Shown here in pieces: positions 32,491 to 44,979 of a DNA stretch of 64,000 nucleotides. Below the pieces are notes generated by a model. That model searched no databases. It had not been told where the DNA came from and worked only from the letters and a program-made list of their open reading frames with translations. The stretch lies in contig CM051034.1 of NCBI GenBank assembly GCA_027627225.1, positions 9,462,058 to 9,526,057 of the forward strand. The letters are read 5' to 3'. Position numbers and translations under genes: made by a program. This DNA comes from Congeria kusceri. Lineage: Eukaryota; Mollusca; Bivalvia; Myida; Dreissenidae. Positions within the stretch are counted from its first letter, which is position 1. Each line of letters begins with the position of its first letter.

Positions 32491-34562
32491 TTTTAGCTCA
32501 CCTGAGCACAAAGCGCTCATGGTGAACTTTTGTGATCGCCCGTTGTCCGTCGTGTGCGTGCGTGCGGTTGTGCGTCTTCAACTTTTCATTCAAACAACAT
32601 CTCCTCCATATCCGCTTGGCAGATTTTCACCAAACTTCACAGGAATGATCCTTGGGTGGACCTCTTTCAAAGTTGTTCAAATCTTTCCGGTCCACTGAAT
32701 ATGTAGGTCACCAAAGCTAAAAATAGATTTGAAAAGTGAAAACTTAAAAATTCGTCTTCTATGAAACCGCAAGGCTCAGACCTTTCATATTTGATATGTG
32801 ACATCCTCTAGAGGTCCTCTACAAAGATTGTTCAAATTATGCCCCAGGGGTCAAAACGGGCCACGCCCCGGGGGTCACATGGTTCATATAGAATATATAG
32901 CAAAATGACTTAAAAACTCTTCTCCTCTGAAACCACAAGGCCCAGAGGTTTCATATTTGGTATTTAACATCCTAAAGTAGTCCTCTACAAAGATTGTTCA
33001 AATTATGCCCCTGGGATCAAAACTGGCCCCGCCTCGGGGGTCTCATGGTTTATATTGAATATATAGCAAAATGACTTTAATAATCTCCTCTGAAACCGCA
33101 AGGCCCAGAGGTTTCATATTTGGTATGTAACATCCTTTAGTGGTCCTTTACAAAGTTTGTTCAAATTATGCCCCTGGAGTCAAAACGGGCTACGCCTCGG
33201 GGGTCACATGGTTTGTATAGAATATATAGCAAAATGACTTTAAAACTCTTCTCCTCTGAAACCACATGGCCCAGATGTTTCATATTTGGTATGTAACATC
33301 CTATAGTGGTCCTCTACAAAGATTGTTTAAATTATGCCCCTGGGGTCAAAACTGGCCACGCCCCGGGGGTCTCATGGTTTATATAGAATATATAGCAAAA
33401 TGACTTTTAAAATATTCTCCTCTGAAATTGCAAGGCCCAGAGGTTTCATATTTGGTATGTAACATCGTTTAGTGGTCCTTTACAAAGTTTGTTCAATTTA
33501 TGCCCCTGGGGTCAAAACGGGCCACACCCCGGGGGTCACATGGTTTATATAGAATATATAGCAAAATGACTTTTAAAATCTCCTCCTCTGAAACCACAAG
33601 GCCCAGAGGTTTCATATTTGATATGTAACATCATATAGTGGTCCTCTACAAAGATTGTTCAAATTATGCCCCTGGGGTCAAAACTGACCACGCCCAGGGG
33701 GTCACATGGTTTATATAAACTTGTATAGCAAAATGTCTTAAAATCTTCTCTGAAACCGCAAGGCCCAGAGGTTTTGTATTTGGTATTTAACATCCTATAG
33801 TGGTACTCTACAAAGATTGTTCAAATTATGCCCCATGGGTCAAAACAGACCACACCCCATTGGTCACATGGTTAATATAGACTTAAATAGCAAAATGACT
33901 TTAAAATTCTTCTCTGAAACCGCAAGGCCTAGTGGTTTCATATTTGGTATGTAACATTGTATAGTGGTCCTCTACAAAGAGTGTTCAAATTATGCCCCTG
34001 GGGTCAAAACTGGTCACGCCCGGGGGGTCAAATGGTTTATTTAGACTTAAATAGCAAAATGACTTTAAAAATCTTCTCCTCTGAAACGGCAAGGCCCACA
34101 GCTTTCCTATATTTGTTACGTAACATTGCATAGTGGTCCTCTCCAAAGATTGTTCAAATTATGCCCCTGGGGTCAAATCTGGCCATCCCCCGAGGGGTCA
34201 CATGGTTTATATAGACTTAAATAGCAAAATGACTTAAAAAATCTTTACCTGAAACCGCAAGGCCCACAGCTTTCCTATATTTGGTACGTAACATTGCATA
34301 GTGGTCCTCTCCAAAGATTGTTCAAATTATGCCCCTGGGGTCAAATCTGGCCACCCCCGAGGGGTCACATGGTTTATATAGACTTAAATAGCAAAATGAC
34401 CTAAAAAATCTTTACCTGAAACCGCAAGGCCCAGAGGTTTGTTCAAGGTTGCTCAACTTATGCCCCTGGGATAAAAATAAGCCACGCCTCTGGGATGCAA
34501 ATTCCAATTGGGTTACAAGGTCTCAGGTGAGCGTCCTATGGCCCTCAGGGCCCTCTTGTTTA
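32491..34562 (+). mobile_element. HINE-like element (AGCTCACCTGAG family), complete, about 175-bp internal repeats
   Basis: It starts TTTTAGCTCACCTGAGCAC and AAAGCGCTCATGGTGAAC, and ends GTCTCAGGTGAGCGTCCTAT, GGCCCTCAGGGCC (perfect hairpin) and CTCTTGTTT. The interior has about ten tandem units of roughly 175 bp with CCGCAAGGCCCAGAGGTTTC, TGGTCCTCTACAAAG, CAAATTATGCCCCTGGGGTC, CCACGCCCCGGGGGTC and AGCAAAATGACTT. No protein coding. Confidence 0.85.
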
Positions 34563-36889
34563 TTATCACCCTTGTGCACGCTATTGAGCCATATTTCATT
34601 GTGTACACTTAGGGGTAATTTTACTATTGGAACATGTTTACATATCACCGTCGTGTTTTGATTACTTGTAACTGTATGTGTCTATCTTTGTTATGTGTTA
34701 AAAGGAGCTTTGGATATGTGATGCGTAGGGGAGTTTTCATTAGTATATGATGTAATAACATTGAGCTATTGTTTGTCGTTATTTATATTTATGTTGACAT
34801 GAGTATAATGTGATCCACGCTTAATATCAATGCAGATCCGACGATACCTTTAACAAGTCTCGTGTCTTTGCATTGATTAGTCAACATACATGGCGATTCG
34901 TGCATGTTTTTCACTCAAGGCAGGTAGTCGGAAATTGAATCTGAACACGGCGTTTACATGAGTTACTCCCCTGAAGTACGAGCGTTATGAACTGATGTCA
35001 TGACAGTTACATGTTCGTTACACTTTTTCCAAAGTAAATGAAAACAAAAAACAATAACAATAGGCAAATGGACACTTAATTTCATGGACAGATCCAGAGC
35101 GAAATAGCGGTCGTGGGTGTTGCACCCTGCTCCATGTTGGGATCCTCCTGCTGCCCCTCTAAACTTGTCAACAGAGAAATGTTGAATATCAACTGACGAA
35201 CTGGTCAGGCTCCTTGTAATTAGCGCCCTGCACATTTTATGGTCGTAGATCTTTCCATAGAAGCTTAAAATTGTCCGTGCTATACGGGTAGCTAGAATGG
35301 TATAGAATGCATGCACATCATCTGTTTATATATCTCGGTAGTTTACCGTTGCCCAGGAATTTCGTTATTGCGCATCGTGTGTAATACGATGAGCTGTCCA
35401 TAGAAAGTGCAGAAGAGTGCGGATTGGGAACGCCATGGCCGGTATTTATTGTCCAGTCACTGAACTGGCTAGCGCAGTGGTTGGTACATTCGCTTCTCAC
35501 CTAGGCGGCCCGAGTTTGACCAGACTCGACGCATATGGTCACCATATCGGCCAGCGTCCGTCGGACGGACAAACAGGAAAGAAGTATTTTAAGGTAAACG
35601 AACTACGCAATCGTCCCTGCCATAAACATGGCAAACCGTGTCATCGTGTAACTAGATTTACCAGGAAACAGTTCCAAACAATTGTTAATTTTGAGTTAAT
35701 TTGATTCAACGCAAACTATGTCGCACTTTATTAAATTACCCAACATTAGTATATATGACACAAAATAAAAAATGATGCATTGTATTTCTTATGATAGCCC
35801 ATAATTGAATATCAAGGACAGGAACTCAATCACGGTTTAATACACACAGGAATAGTTTTACTCCATATTAGCCATTTGCACAGTGGACTGCATGTGTACT
35901 TAATTACCTGTGCTTAAAGCTCAATACTTTTGTAATCTTGGTTTTGTGCAATATAAACTCCCATGTGTAATAAAATAGTTAAATATAAGAACTGGGAAAA
36001 CAACTGTGCAACGGTTATTTTAACGCGTTCAAAATATTTTTCATTAAAAATAACGGAGATATGTTATCACAATACGAAAACAACACTCTGCATTAAACCG
36101 CGTTAAAACATCGCTTATATATACGGAAGAGTAAGTGTAATTCATTTTTAGTTCGATGTATGAACAGACAACCAACATATTGAGTTTACACTCCGATTTT
36201 TTTCAGATTAGGAGAATACACAAAAATTAAGGTTCAGAGAAATGGCTGATGTACCGTAAACTTAATTAAAAAAATTAATGATGAAGTAGTTGAGCAGTGC
36301 ACGTTACATGAAAACGTATCGGTTCTCGCAGGAATATAGACCTAATTTATTCCGGATGCCCGAAAAACCCTAATGTGCAATGTGTTTGCCTGAATACTAA
36401 TATATCCGTGAAAGAAGCAGCAATTATAAGCAACGCATTTTTTTGTCATTTCATGTACACTTGTACGTGTTTTGTGTAATTTCAATGTTTACAAAATATA
36501 ACGTAATTTAATTTCGACCGAAAGGTTATCAATTACATGCACTGTTTTTTTATTGCGCATTATGGTGGCACTTTTAGGATAGATCCCTTCCGCCGATTTG
36601 AACTTAGAAACGCTATTCCTCCGTCTCGTCTGTATGGCAATAGTAGTCTGTAATACAAGCGTTGATAACGTCAGCCATTTCTATAGCTCATGTCCGTTCA
36701 CTTTTGTATTTAGTTGAAAATGGAGGTTGTACTTTTCTTGGAGTGGTTAACATTGTCATAATGTTGTAGCAATTGACTTACTCGTGTAAATGATTGTTTT
36801 TGTGATACGAGCAGCACTTTCTTAAGGCACTCACTTAGTTTCAGGTTTAAAAGCGGTGTTTGAGTTAATATTAATGAACAAGTGCATGT
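34563..36889. other. Intergenic, with a tRNA-like SINE relic
   Basis: About 2.3 kb without a supported gene. A 117-codon minus-strand frame (34963-35316) has near-coding composition but no domain I recognise; it may be a relic. A tRNA-like stretch is listed separately at 35467-35535. Confidence 0.4.
35467..35535 (+). mobile_element. tRNA-derived SINE relic
   Basis: GGCTAGCGCAGTGGTTGGTA contains an A-box (TAGCGCAGTGG); CCGAGTTTGACCAGA, about 40 bp on, is a decayed B-box. The layout is that of a tRNA-derived SINE promoter. A tRNA cloverleaf is not well formed. Confidence 0.5.
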
Positions 36890-37115
36890 ACCAATTACTC
36901 CAGTTTATCTGTTCCTTAGATGATGTACACATAACTCCAGTTTTCCTGTCCGTTAGATAATGTGCAAATAACTCCAGTTTTCCTGTTCGTTATATGATGT
37001 ACAAATAACTCCAGTGCTCCTGTTCGTTAGATGATGTACAAATAACTTCAGTTTACCTGTTCGTGAGACGATGTACAGATAAGTTCAGTTTACCTTTTTG
37101 TTCGATGTTCAGCGA
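36890..37115. repeat. 37-bp minisatellite, about six degenerate copies
   Basis: Unit AACTCCAGTTTTCCTGTTCG plus TTAGATGATGTACAAAT, tandem and with several substitutions per copy, suggesting an older array than the others in this window. Confidence 0.85.
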
Positions 37116-37796
37116 CAGCGATGTACGTGTTTTAACATACAGGATACGCCTCGCTAGGACGTCGCCGCGACTGCCGTGGGTGGAGCGCAGGTGTATACGG
37201 GCATGAATATTTCGTATTGCACACAGGCACGGTACGAGTTAAACCATATCGTAACCATAGTGATATTAAAATATATAAATACCGGGTATATATACATGTG
37301 TTAATGTACATGGGGATTTATTGCATTTCGTCTTCGTAAGTTGTACTTTTATACGAGTATATCTGCTTAATGCCGCAGGGCTTATTTATGGTTTACCAAC
37401 CATTAAAATATACACCAAACCTTCTATGTTTAAGGGCAAGACCAAAACAAGAACAATAATTAAATTAAAAACACATGTCAAACAAACAGCAGAAGAAGAA
37501 ATTGAAATATGAGCCTTCATAGATATTTTATTTCGCTATATGGATATTCCTGACGAGTCAGTTTTCACCATACAGAACGCCACCTGAATGAGATGGCTGA
37601 TTCACGAATGGTGGACCAATATATAGTACACTCATGCGCAATAATATATAAAATAACTTTTCTAAACATCAGACATCCACGAGATAAAATTATTTATTGG
37701 ACAATGTATATCGTCCATTGAAACTTGAAAGCCAGAGAGTGCTATCAGCCTTCTGTGGACATATGCTGAGGACAGCTGGCTTCCAAGGGACAATAT
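37116..37796. other. Intergenic, nothing recognised
   Basis: A short GC-richer patch (about 37145-37200) followed by AT-rich DNA; the 63-codon frame at 37321 has no domain signal. Confidence 0.35.
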
Positions 37797-39161
37797 GTAC
37801 ACTTACTACTGCACACATATACCGGTATGACACTTACTACTGCACACATACCGGTATGACACTTACTACTGCACACATACCGGTATGACACTTACTACTG
37901 CACACACATACCGGTATGACACTTACTACTGCACACACATACCGGTATGACACTTACTACTGCACACATATACCGGTATGACACTTACTACTGCACACAC
38001 ATACCGGTATGACACGTACTACTGCACACACATACCGGTATGACACTTACTACTGCACACATATACCGGTATGACACGTACTACTGCACACATACCGGTA
38101 TGACACTTACTACTGCACACATACCGGTATGACACGTACTACTGCACACATACCGGTATGACACTTACTACTGCACACACATACCGGTATGACACGTACT
38201 ACTGCACACATATACCGGTATGACACTTACTACAGCACACACATACCGGTATGACACGTACTACTGCACACACATACCGGTATGACACTTACTACTGCAC
38301 ACACATACCGGTATGACACTTACTACTGCACACACATACCGGTATGACACTTACCACTGCACACACATACCGGTATGACACGTACTACTGCACACACATA
38401 CCGGTATGACACTTACTACTGCACACACATACCGGTATGACACGTACTACTGCACACACATACCGGTATGACACTTACTACTGCACACACATACCGGTAT
38501 GACACGTACTACTGCACACACATACCGGTATGACACTTACTACTGCACACATATACCGGTATGACACTTACTACTGCACACATACCGGTATGACACTTAC
38601 TACTGCACACACCATATACCGGTATGACACTTACTACTGCACACACATACCGGTATGACACTTACTACTGCACACACATACCGGTATGACACTTACTACT
38701 GCACACATACCGGTATGACACTTACTACTGCACACACATACCGGTATGACACTTACTACTGCACACATATACCGGTATGACACTTACTACTGCACACACA
38801 TACCGGTATGACACTTACTACTGCACACACATACCGGTTTGACACTTACTACTGCACACATATACCGGTATGACACTTACTACTGCACACACATACCGGT
38901 ATGACACTTACTACTGCACACACATACCGGTATGACACTTACTACTGCACACATATACCGGTATGACACTTACTACTGCACACATATACCGGTATGACAC
39001 TTACTACTGCACACATACCGGTATGACACTTACTACTGCACACACACATACCGGTATGACACTTACTACTGCACACATATACCGGTATGACACTTACTAC
39101 TAAACACATATACCGGTATGACACTTACTACTGCACACACATACCGGTATGACACTTATTC
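37797..39161. repeat. 31-33-bp minisatellite with ATACCGGTAT palindrome, about 42 copies
   Basis: Unit ATACCGGTATGACACTTACT plus ACTGCACACAC. Length variation comes from one to three CA dinucleotides (CACATA, CACACATA, CACATATA). In the first part ACTTACT and ACGTACT alternate, whereas the last half is nearly all ACTTACT. Each unit contains the 10-bp palindrome ATACCGGTAT, giving a regularly spaced CpG. The short Cys/Ser-rich minus-strand frames are repeat products. Confidence 0.96.
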
Positions 39162-40494
39162 AACTCTAATTCGTGAAATACATACCTTACGTATATAATT
39201 AATATTATGTCTTAAGTCTTAGCGTTTTACAGGACCATAATATCACCATTGCTTTGTATTTATTCCTTGGACATTTAAAGTTTTCTGATTTCTTGCTACG
39301 ACAGCTACAGAATATTGCCACATGGACCAGACGATGCCCGAAGATTAGTAACAATCGACTGCATATCAAGCGTTCTGATAGACACTTCGCAGGCATGTTT
39401 GACATAAACGGTTAGAGACCAGTAAATCATTGTGTATCCCTTCGTGGTCCATTCGAAAGTATTGCCTATTACCGAAGAGTTCCCTTTCTCTTCTGCTATA
39501 AAAGCCATTAAGCAATCTCAGACATGCCTTTTGTGGTTATTTCTAATATCCTATGTGTGTCTGCAACATTTTGGTGCATTTCATTGGAGGCTAACTTGAA
39601 AGACGAACTTTTGGGGTGTGTTTACTGTGGTATGGGGCCTACCGGTGTCTGCATTCAAGTGAGATGCATTTTCTTAGAAGTAAAATGACATATCGTTTTT
39701 ATTGCAGATTTTGGAAGAGGACAGATTAATCTTTAAATTGATACCAGGCTTGCACAATCTGAAATAAAGGAAATGCTAGAAAAGTGCTTGGAAAGTTTGC
39801 CGTTTTATAATGGGACCATATGGGAGTTGGAAGTACTGGTATCTAACCCAAAGACGTACCAATCAACAGATAACATGTAATACCCCAATAATGATATTGC
39901 TAATCGGTCTCGTAAATGCATCTATTGATAGATAAATATTTTGAATAGGATAGTGAATATTGAACGCAATTGCTGTGAGTTGTTGACATACTGGCTTCCG
40001 TCAGCCTAAAGAGTTGTACAATATTATAAGGGGACTTGTTAAAAGATTTTCCTATTTGGTCTTAGCTGCTAAAACTAAAGCATTTGTTTTGTACTTTAAA
40101 CACTCCAATATTATATCAAGAAAATCCTAAGAAAAGAGAAAAATGTGCTTTTGTCTCGGCTTGAACCTATATACATGTATGTTCGATAATCATATTTAAC
40201 GTCTGTCACGATAACTACTTGCCAATATGGTTTAATATACATTCACGGATATTATTCGAGCTATGTAAGTGATGCACGTGTTTCCAACAAAAAGAATCAC
40301 TATTATTATCACGATATGAAATATATCAAGCTTGCAGCGGTATATTGTAATGACATACGAAATACTTAATAAATAAAACTTTCTCAGGTTGCATTGGCAA
40401 TAAAAAAAAGCTTCTTGTCATTTGACACATTTTTACTGAATATTCCGTATTACGGAACTATCTTTTTTCCGGTGAGTTTAAACGACAACGTATT
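39162..40494. other. Intergenic
   Basis: No supported gene. A coding-like stretch of about 40 codons ends at a stop near 39879, but it lacks a start, a splice partner and a domain. The 66- and 67-codon minus-strand frames near 39205-39508 are also unrecognised. Confidence 0.35.
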
Positions 40495-40860
40495 CAGACA
40501 TTGGTCTACATTTGAGACTTACTGATAAGTTGTCTACACATTGGTCTACCTTTGAGACTTACTGATAAGTTGGCTACACATTGGTCTACCTTTGAGACTT
40601 ACTGATAAGTTGGCTACACATTGGTCTACCTTTGAGACTTACTGATAAGTTGGCTACACATTGGTCTACATTTGAGACTTACTGATAAGTTGGCTACACA
40701 TTGGTCTACATTTGAGACTTACTGATAAGTTGGCTACACATTGGTCTACATTTGAGACTTACTGATAAGTTGGCTACACATTGGTCTACATTTGAGACTT
40801 ACTGATAAGTTGGCTACACATTGGTCTACATTTGAGACTTACTGATAAGTTGGCCACACA
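40495..40860. repeat. 40-bp minisatellite, about nine copies
   Basis: Unit CACATTGGTCTACATTTGAG plus ACTTACTGATAAGTTGGCTA. Copies differ almost only at CTACA/CTACC, so the array is young or homogenised. Confidence 0.95.
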
Positions 40861-41659
40861 CATACACGGCAGCTTATTTGTACTGTGTCAAACCACTGGC
40901 TAATACAATCCTGGATTGATTTCCTGGTAAATACAATACCAAGTACTATTAAAGTATTTTATAATGTTGTTGTTTGTCCTTTATTCAGAACTTAAAAAAA
41001 TACACAATGTATAAATAATATTGTCCGCACTCATAAATAACATTTTAACAATTGTGTCATTCATTTTATACACACTAGAATAATACCCACGCCAGCGCGG
41101 AAATGATTATAAATTGCTTTTGCAAGGGACCCTTTCCCAGGATAAAACATTTTACAACAATGGCAGGGTCTAGTTAACGATTTCTGAGGTTACTTTTTCT
41201 TAATGTAGACATGTCTTCAGCATTCAACTTTTGAAAACATCGTGACAAAAATAGAATCGGCTCATAATGCTTACGAACTTGTTTAATGTTTCAAATCATT
41301 TGCTTTTAAGTTACAACCGGACATGTTTACCACACGTCGAGGAAGAAAGGTCTTTGGGAAAGTTTAACTACATAATAATTAAAAAGGCAAGGTCGACGTA
41401 AAATACTTTCATTTACTTGCATTTTTCTACAAAAATTTTTACTGGGAATTAACAACATTTAAAGCAATAATACAAACGGACATTAAAGTCCGCACCCTTC
41501 CGTTTGTGATGCAATCGTTCTTTATGGTTGATATTACTTATTTTATTCCGTTTTGACGGCGAATCCGACTCGAAATTCAGTCCATTTTTAGTAGTTAAGA
41601 TATTTGTATTCATACCTCATTATGTTATAAGCACGACGGTTTGGGTGGACAAACTAAGC
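40861..41659. other. Intergenic, nothing recognised
   Basis: AT-rich unique-looking sequence without a supported frame. Confidence 0.35.
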
Positions 41660-41893
41660 ATCAGACAGTGAAATCTGTAGTATTACCAATACATATGTCA
41701 GACAGTGAAATCTGTAGTATTACCAATACATATGTCAGACAATGAAATCTGTAGTATTACCAATACATATGTCAGACAATGAAATCTGTAGTATTACCAA
41801 TACATATGTCAGACAATGAAATCTGTAGTATTACCAATACATATGTCAGACAATGAAATCTGTAGTATTACCAATACATATGTCAGACAATGA
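41660..41893. repeat. 37-bp minisatellite, about six copies
   Basis: Unit TGTCAGACAATGAAATCTGT plus AGTATTACCAATACATA. The first two copies have CAGTG where the rest have CAATG; otherwise the copies are identical. Confidence 0.95.
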
Positions 41894-42479
41894 CAAGAAA
41901 AGATCGTGTGAGACAACCGTTTCTTTTGGTCAATATTTTTATATTTTAGTTTGCCGCTTTCAATCTTCGATATGGTAGTACATTGATCAGAATTTATATG
42001 GATGTATGGATTGGTACATATGTACTTGAAAATGGTGTAATCAGCCATAATAACAGTAGCAATTTTACAGTAAAGTATTCTCGATCTAAAGGCCCGGTCA
42101 CACAGCGCATTACGGCTTAATCACGTACAAAAAGTTTTGAAAATCTGGTGGACGTGGTCGTACGTGGTAATTTCTGGTCAATGTTGGCTTGGCTGTGCTT
42201 TGTACGTGCTTTGTACGTGGTCTGGCCGTCGGCGGCTGTTCCACTGCTGAAACACTGCCTAAGCACGGCTAACCACTTCCAGCCACGTGTAAGGTTAGAA
42301 ATAGGTTCGCGCGTGTTTAAACGCGGGGAAAAAAGAGGCAAGTTACCACGGCTAGCCGCGGCCTTATCGCGTCTGGAGCACTGCTGATCACGTGTTGAGC
42401 ACGATCGTAAAACGGGATCTCCACTGCCATAGCACTGCCCAATCACGGCTCGGCCTCGTCGGAAGCGCAGCTGGCCACG

Positions 42480-42487
42480 TATAAAAG
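42480..42487 (+). promoter_or_regulatory. TATA box of the Harbinger DNA-binding protein gene
   Basis: TATAAAAG lies 82 bp upstream of the ATG at 42562, just after the CACG-rich subterminal region and in a GC-rich setting where a chance TATA box is unlikely. Confidence 0.6.
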
Positions 42488-42561
42488 CGGCCGCGCACGG
42501 CTGGTCCTCACAGTTGCCGATCTTCTACAGTCCAAGTTCGTTCGCTGTTCTCAATTTAATA

Positions 42562-44781
42562 ATGCCCAGAAAGAAGGGTTCCCCTGCAAAGAAGAGGCCA
42601 ACTAAGTATACGAAGATCAAGGCCAAGGCCCCAGCTGAGGATGAGGCTCTTCAAGCCTCACAGGCCCAGGTAACGGTTCATGTCCAGGCCGAGGTCCATG
42701 CTCCTCCTGCTGATGCTGCCAGTCCAGACCCTGACCCTCAGGCTGATCTGACCCTGTTGCTCCTGGAGAAGCGGAGGCTGCTGTTGATGGTCAGTACATT
42801 TTATTTTAATCAATTCACTGTCTTTTCATTTGCAAATTTTGTTACTTTCAAATTTACATTTCGAATTTCTATTTAGAAATGAAAATTAGAAGCAAGTCAC
42901 TAAATAAATTGTCACTTAATGAATTTATTTTTCATGTTCAGGTGCTACCCCTGTCGCCACCCCTGCTTCCATCCCTCCTGCCACCACCACTGCTGCCACC
43001 ATTACCCCTGCCTCTGTTGACACCCCTGCTGCTGCCCCTGAGGCACCCATGGAGCTTGGAGAAGTCGCCCCCCAAGCCCTAGAGGAGGGAGAAACACTCA
43101 TTGTGGAAGAAGTGATGCCTTCTACTCCTCCTCCCCAAGTCGAGGAGGAAGAACCAGTACTCGTAGGCAAGGGCCGTGGACATGGCAAGGGTAAGGCGAA
43201 GGCTGCCTTCAAGGCCCCCAAGAAGGACTGGAGCCTTGACGCTGCTATAGAGGAGGACGTTCTAGAGTGGCTGAAGGCCAACTGCTACCTCTGGATGCGA
43301 AGCAAGAAAGGCTACAAGCAGAAGAGGGCTGCCTGTGAGATGAAGGCCCAAGAGCTGGGGATCAATGTGGAGCACCTAGAGCAGTGGTGGAAAGGAATAA
43401 AGGACTGGTATGTGAGGCTCCCGAAGAAGACCAGTGGCCAGGCGACCAAGATGCTCACAGAGAGGGAGACCTGGGTCCTGCAACACTGTGGCTTCTACAA
43501 AGGTCAGTACATTTAATTACATTGATTTCAACTGTGTTTTGAATTTCTTCAGATCGCTGTCTGCTTTTTTTTTTTTTAAATACACTGACAAGAGTAAGAA
43601 TAATGTTGTTTAGATCTATTTAGTGAATATAAATATAAGAAAAAACGGCCGCATGTTGCACTTGTATCGAGGTATGAACAGTTTAATTTTTAGTGAAACC
43701 CCTCCTCGGGTCTCACTTAAATTAAACAGCCTCAATGTTGTTCATACCTCGATACAAGTGCAACACGCGGCGGTCATTTCTTAAATAAACGTCTTAAACC
43801 TTTCAGGTTCCATCCCAAATGACACCGGGGATCCCCTCGTCACTATGGCCCGGGTCCCTACTGCCTCTGCCGCTGCCACGTCCACGGTCTCGCGTCCACC
43901 CCCCTCAGTGGACTCTGACGATGACAGTCAGGCTCACGTCCTCGAGGACATAGAGTCCGCAGCTGTTGACCAGGCCTATACTTCTCAGACCACGTCCAAG
44001 TCCAGCCGCAAGCGTGACAAGAGGAGGAGGGGGGAAGAGTGCCAGGAGGAGGAAGGCACCTGGATGCGAGACCTCAGCGCCATTATGCAGGCCAACCAAG
44101 CCCTCCTGGAGAAGCTTGTGGAGGAGAGGCCCCAGACTGACCGTGAGCCCTTCATACGGTTTGTTGCTGACACCCTGAGGACAGCTCCCCAGCAGCAGTA
44201 CAACGAGATGAAGGAGTTGATCTTTGACATAGTGCGCCAGGGCAGGCGCCGTCAGCCTGGTGACAGTGAACAGCCATCCACCTTATGGGCCAGAACAGCT
44301 CAGGCCGTGTCAGCACCCATAGCCTGCGCATCTTCCCAGCCTCTCCCCCAGCCCTTCAGGCAGCAGTTCACTCAGTCCTTCGGCCAGCCCTCCAGCTGCC
44401 AGCAGTACTTCCAGCAGCACAACCCCCAGCACCAGCAGTACGGCAGCTTCGTGCAGCAGACCTCGTTCCCCATCGTGCTGCAGACTGCTACTACAACCTC
44501 TCCTACAACAAAGCAGTTCTGTAATCAGCAGCCCACCTACCCCCCCCCCCCCCCCCCAGCAGCCGCAACAGCAGGAGCAGCCGCAAAACATTTTCCAGGC
44601 ACAACAGCAAACCTACACGTCTCTTCTCAATACTCCAGAGTTCAGCCAATCCACACCTCTTGCAAATATCTCGCCGATCAACTCCACCCCTGGGATAAGT
44701 TCATTACTTGATGTGCCCTCTCTAGACCAACCACAAGGTCGGCAGCAAGGCGATGAACAGGAGAACCCACTGCAGCCGTAG
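42562..44781 (+). CDS. Harbinger MADF/Myb-SANT-like DNA-binding protein (frame broken at a C run)
   Basis: The second protein of Harbinger elements, which binds subterminal DNA and brings the transposase to the nucleus and ends. Exons: 42562-42789 (or to 42793), 42942-43502, 43807-44781. Exon 1 encodes MPRKKGSPAKKRPTK, basic. Exon 2 encodes an Ala/Pro/Glu-rich linker and the DNA-binding domain: WSLDAAIEEDVLEWLKANC, YLWMRSKKGYKQKR, LEQWWKGIKDWYVRL, with the regular Trp spacing of MADF/Myb-like domains. Exon 3 is Ser/Gln/Pro-rich. Two problems: the best exon 1 donor (ATG|GTCAGT) leaves phase 0 where exon 2 needs phase 1, which the weaker donor GTCA|GTACAT would satisfy; and the run of 18 C at 44540-44557 shifts the frame, since a Gln-rich frame (QQPQQQEQPQNIF...) continues after it to TAG at 44781. 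A real indel or an assembly error in the homopolymer are both possible. Confidence 0.75.
43637..43782. mobile_element. 146-bp foldback MITE inside a Harbinger intron
   Basis: Left arm AAGAAAAAACGGCCGCATGT, TGCACTTGTATCGAGGTATG, AACA is mirrored by TGTTCATACCTCGATACAAG, TGCAACACGCGGCGGTCATT, TCTT. The centre (TTAGTGAAACCCCTCCTCGG onward) is also partly palindromic, so nearly the whole 146 bp folds on itself. It sits in intron 2 (43503-43806) of the DNA-binding protein gene. Confidence 0.8.
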
Positions 44782-44965
44782 CTTTATATCGTGAATAATA
44801 TATTTAAGTGAATATATTCTTCGAGGATCAGGTCAATCTGGCTCAATAATTCTAATTCATATGATGACATGTTTGTGAATGATACTTTGTGCTAAATCTC
44901 AATTGCTTTGACTCTAATTTTAATGCTTGCTTTTGATGTTATTAGCTGAAGTACAGCATAGAAAT

Positions 44966-44979
44966 AATAAACTAATAAA
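44966..44979 (+). promoter_or_regulatory. Poly(A) signals of the Harbinger DNA-binding protein gene
   Basis: Two AATAAA hexamers lie about 185 bp after the TAG at 44781 in an AT-rich stretch. Confidence 0.45.

Noticed and set aside
34963..35316. 117-codon minus-strand frame
   Set aside because: Composition is near coding, but there is no recognisable domain, partner exon or repeat family; might be a relic.
39720..39880. Possible terminal exon ending ...EVLVSNPKTYQSTDNM
   Set aside because: About 40 codons with no upstream exon in phase with the nearby TTGCAG acceptor, and no similarity I recognise.
42117..42446. 109-codon frame at the left end of the Harbinger element, and a 97-codon frame at the right end (47461-47754)
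   Set aside because: They lie in the CACG-rich subterminal regions, which are GC-rich and stop-poor; no domain.
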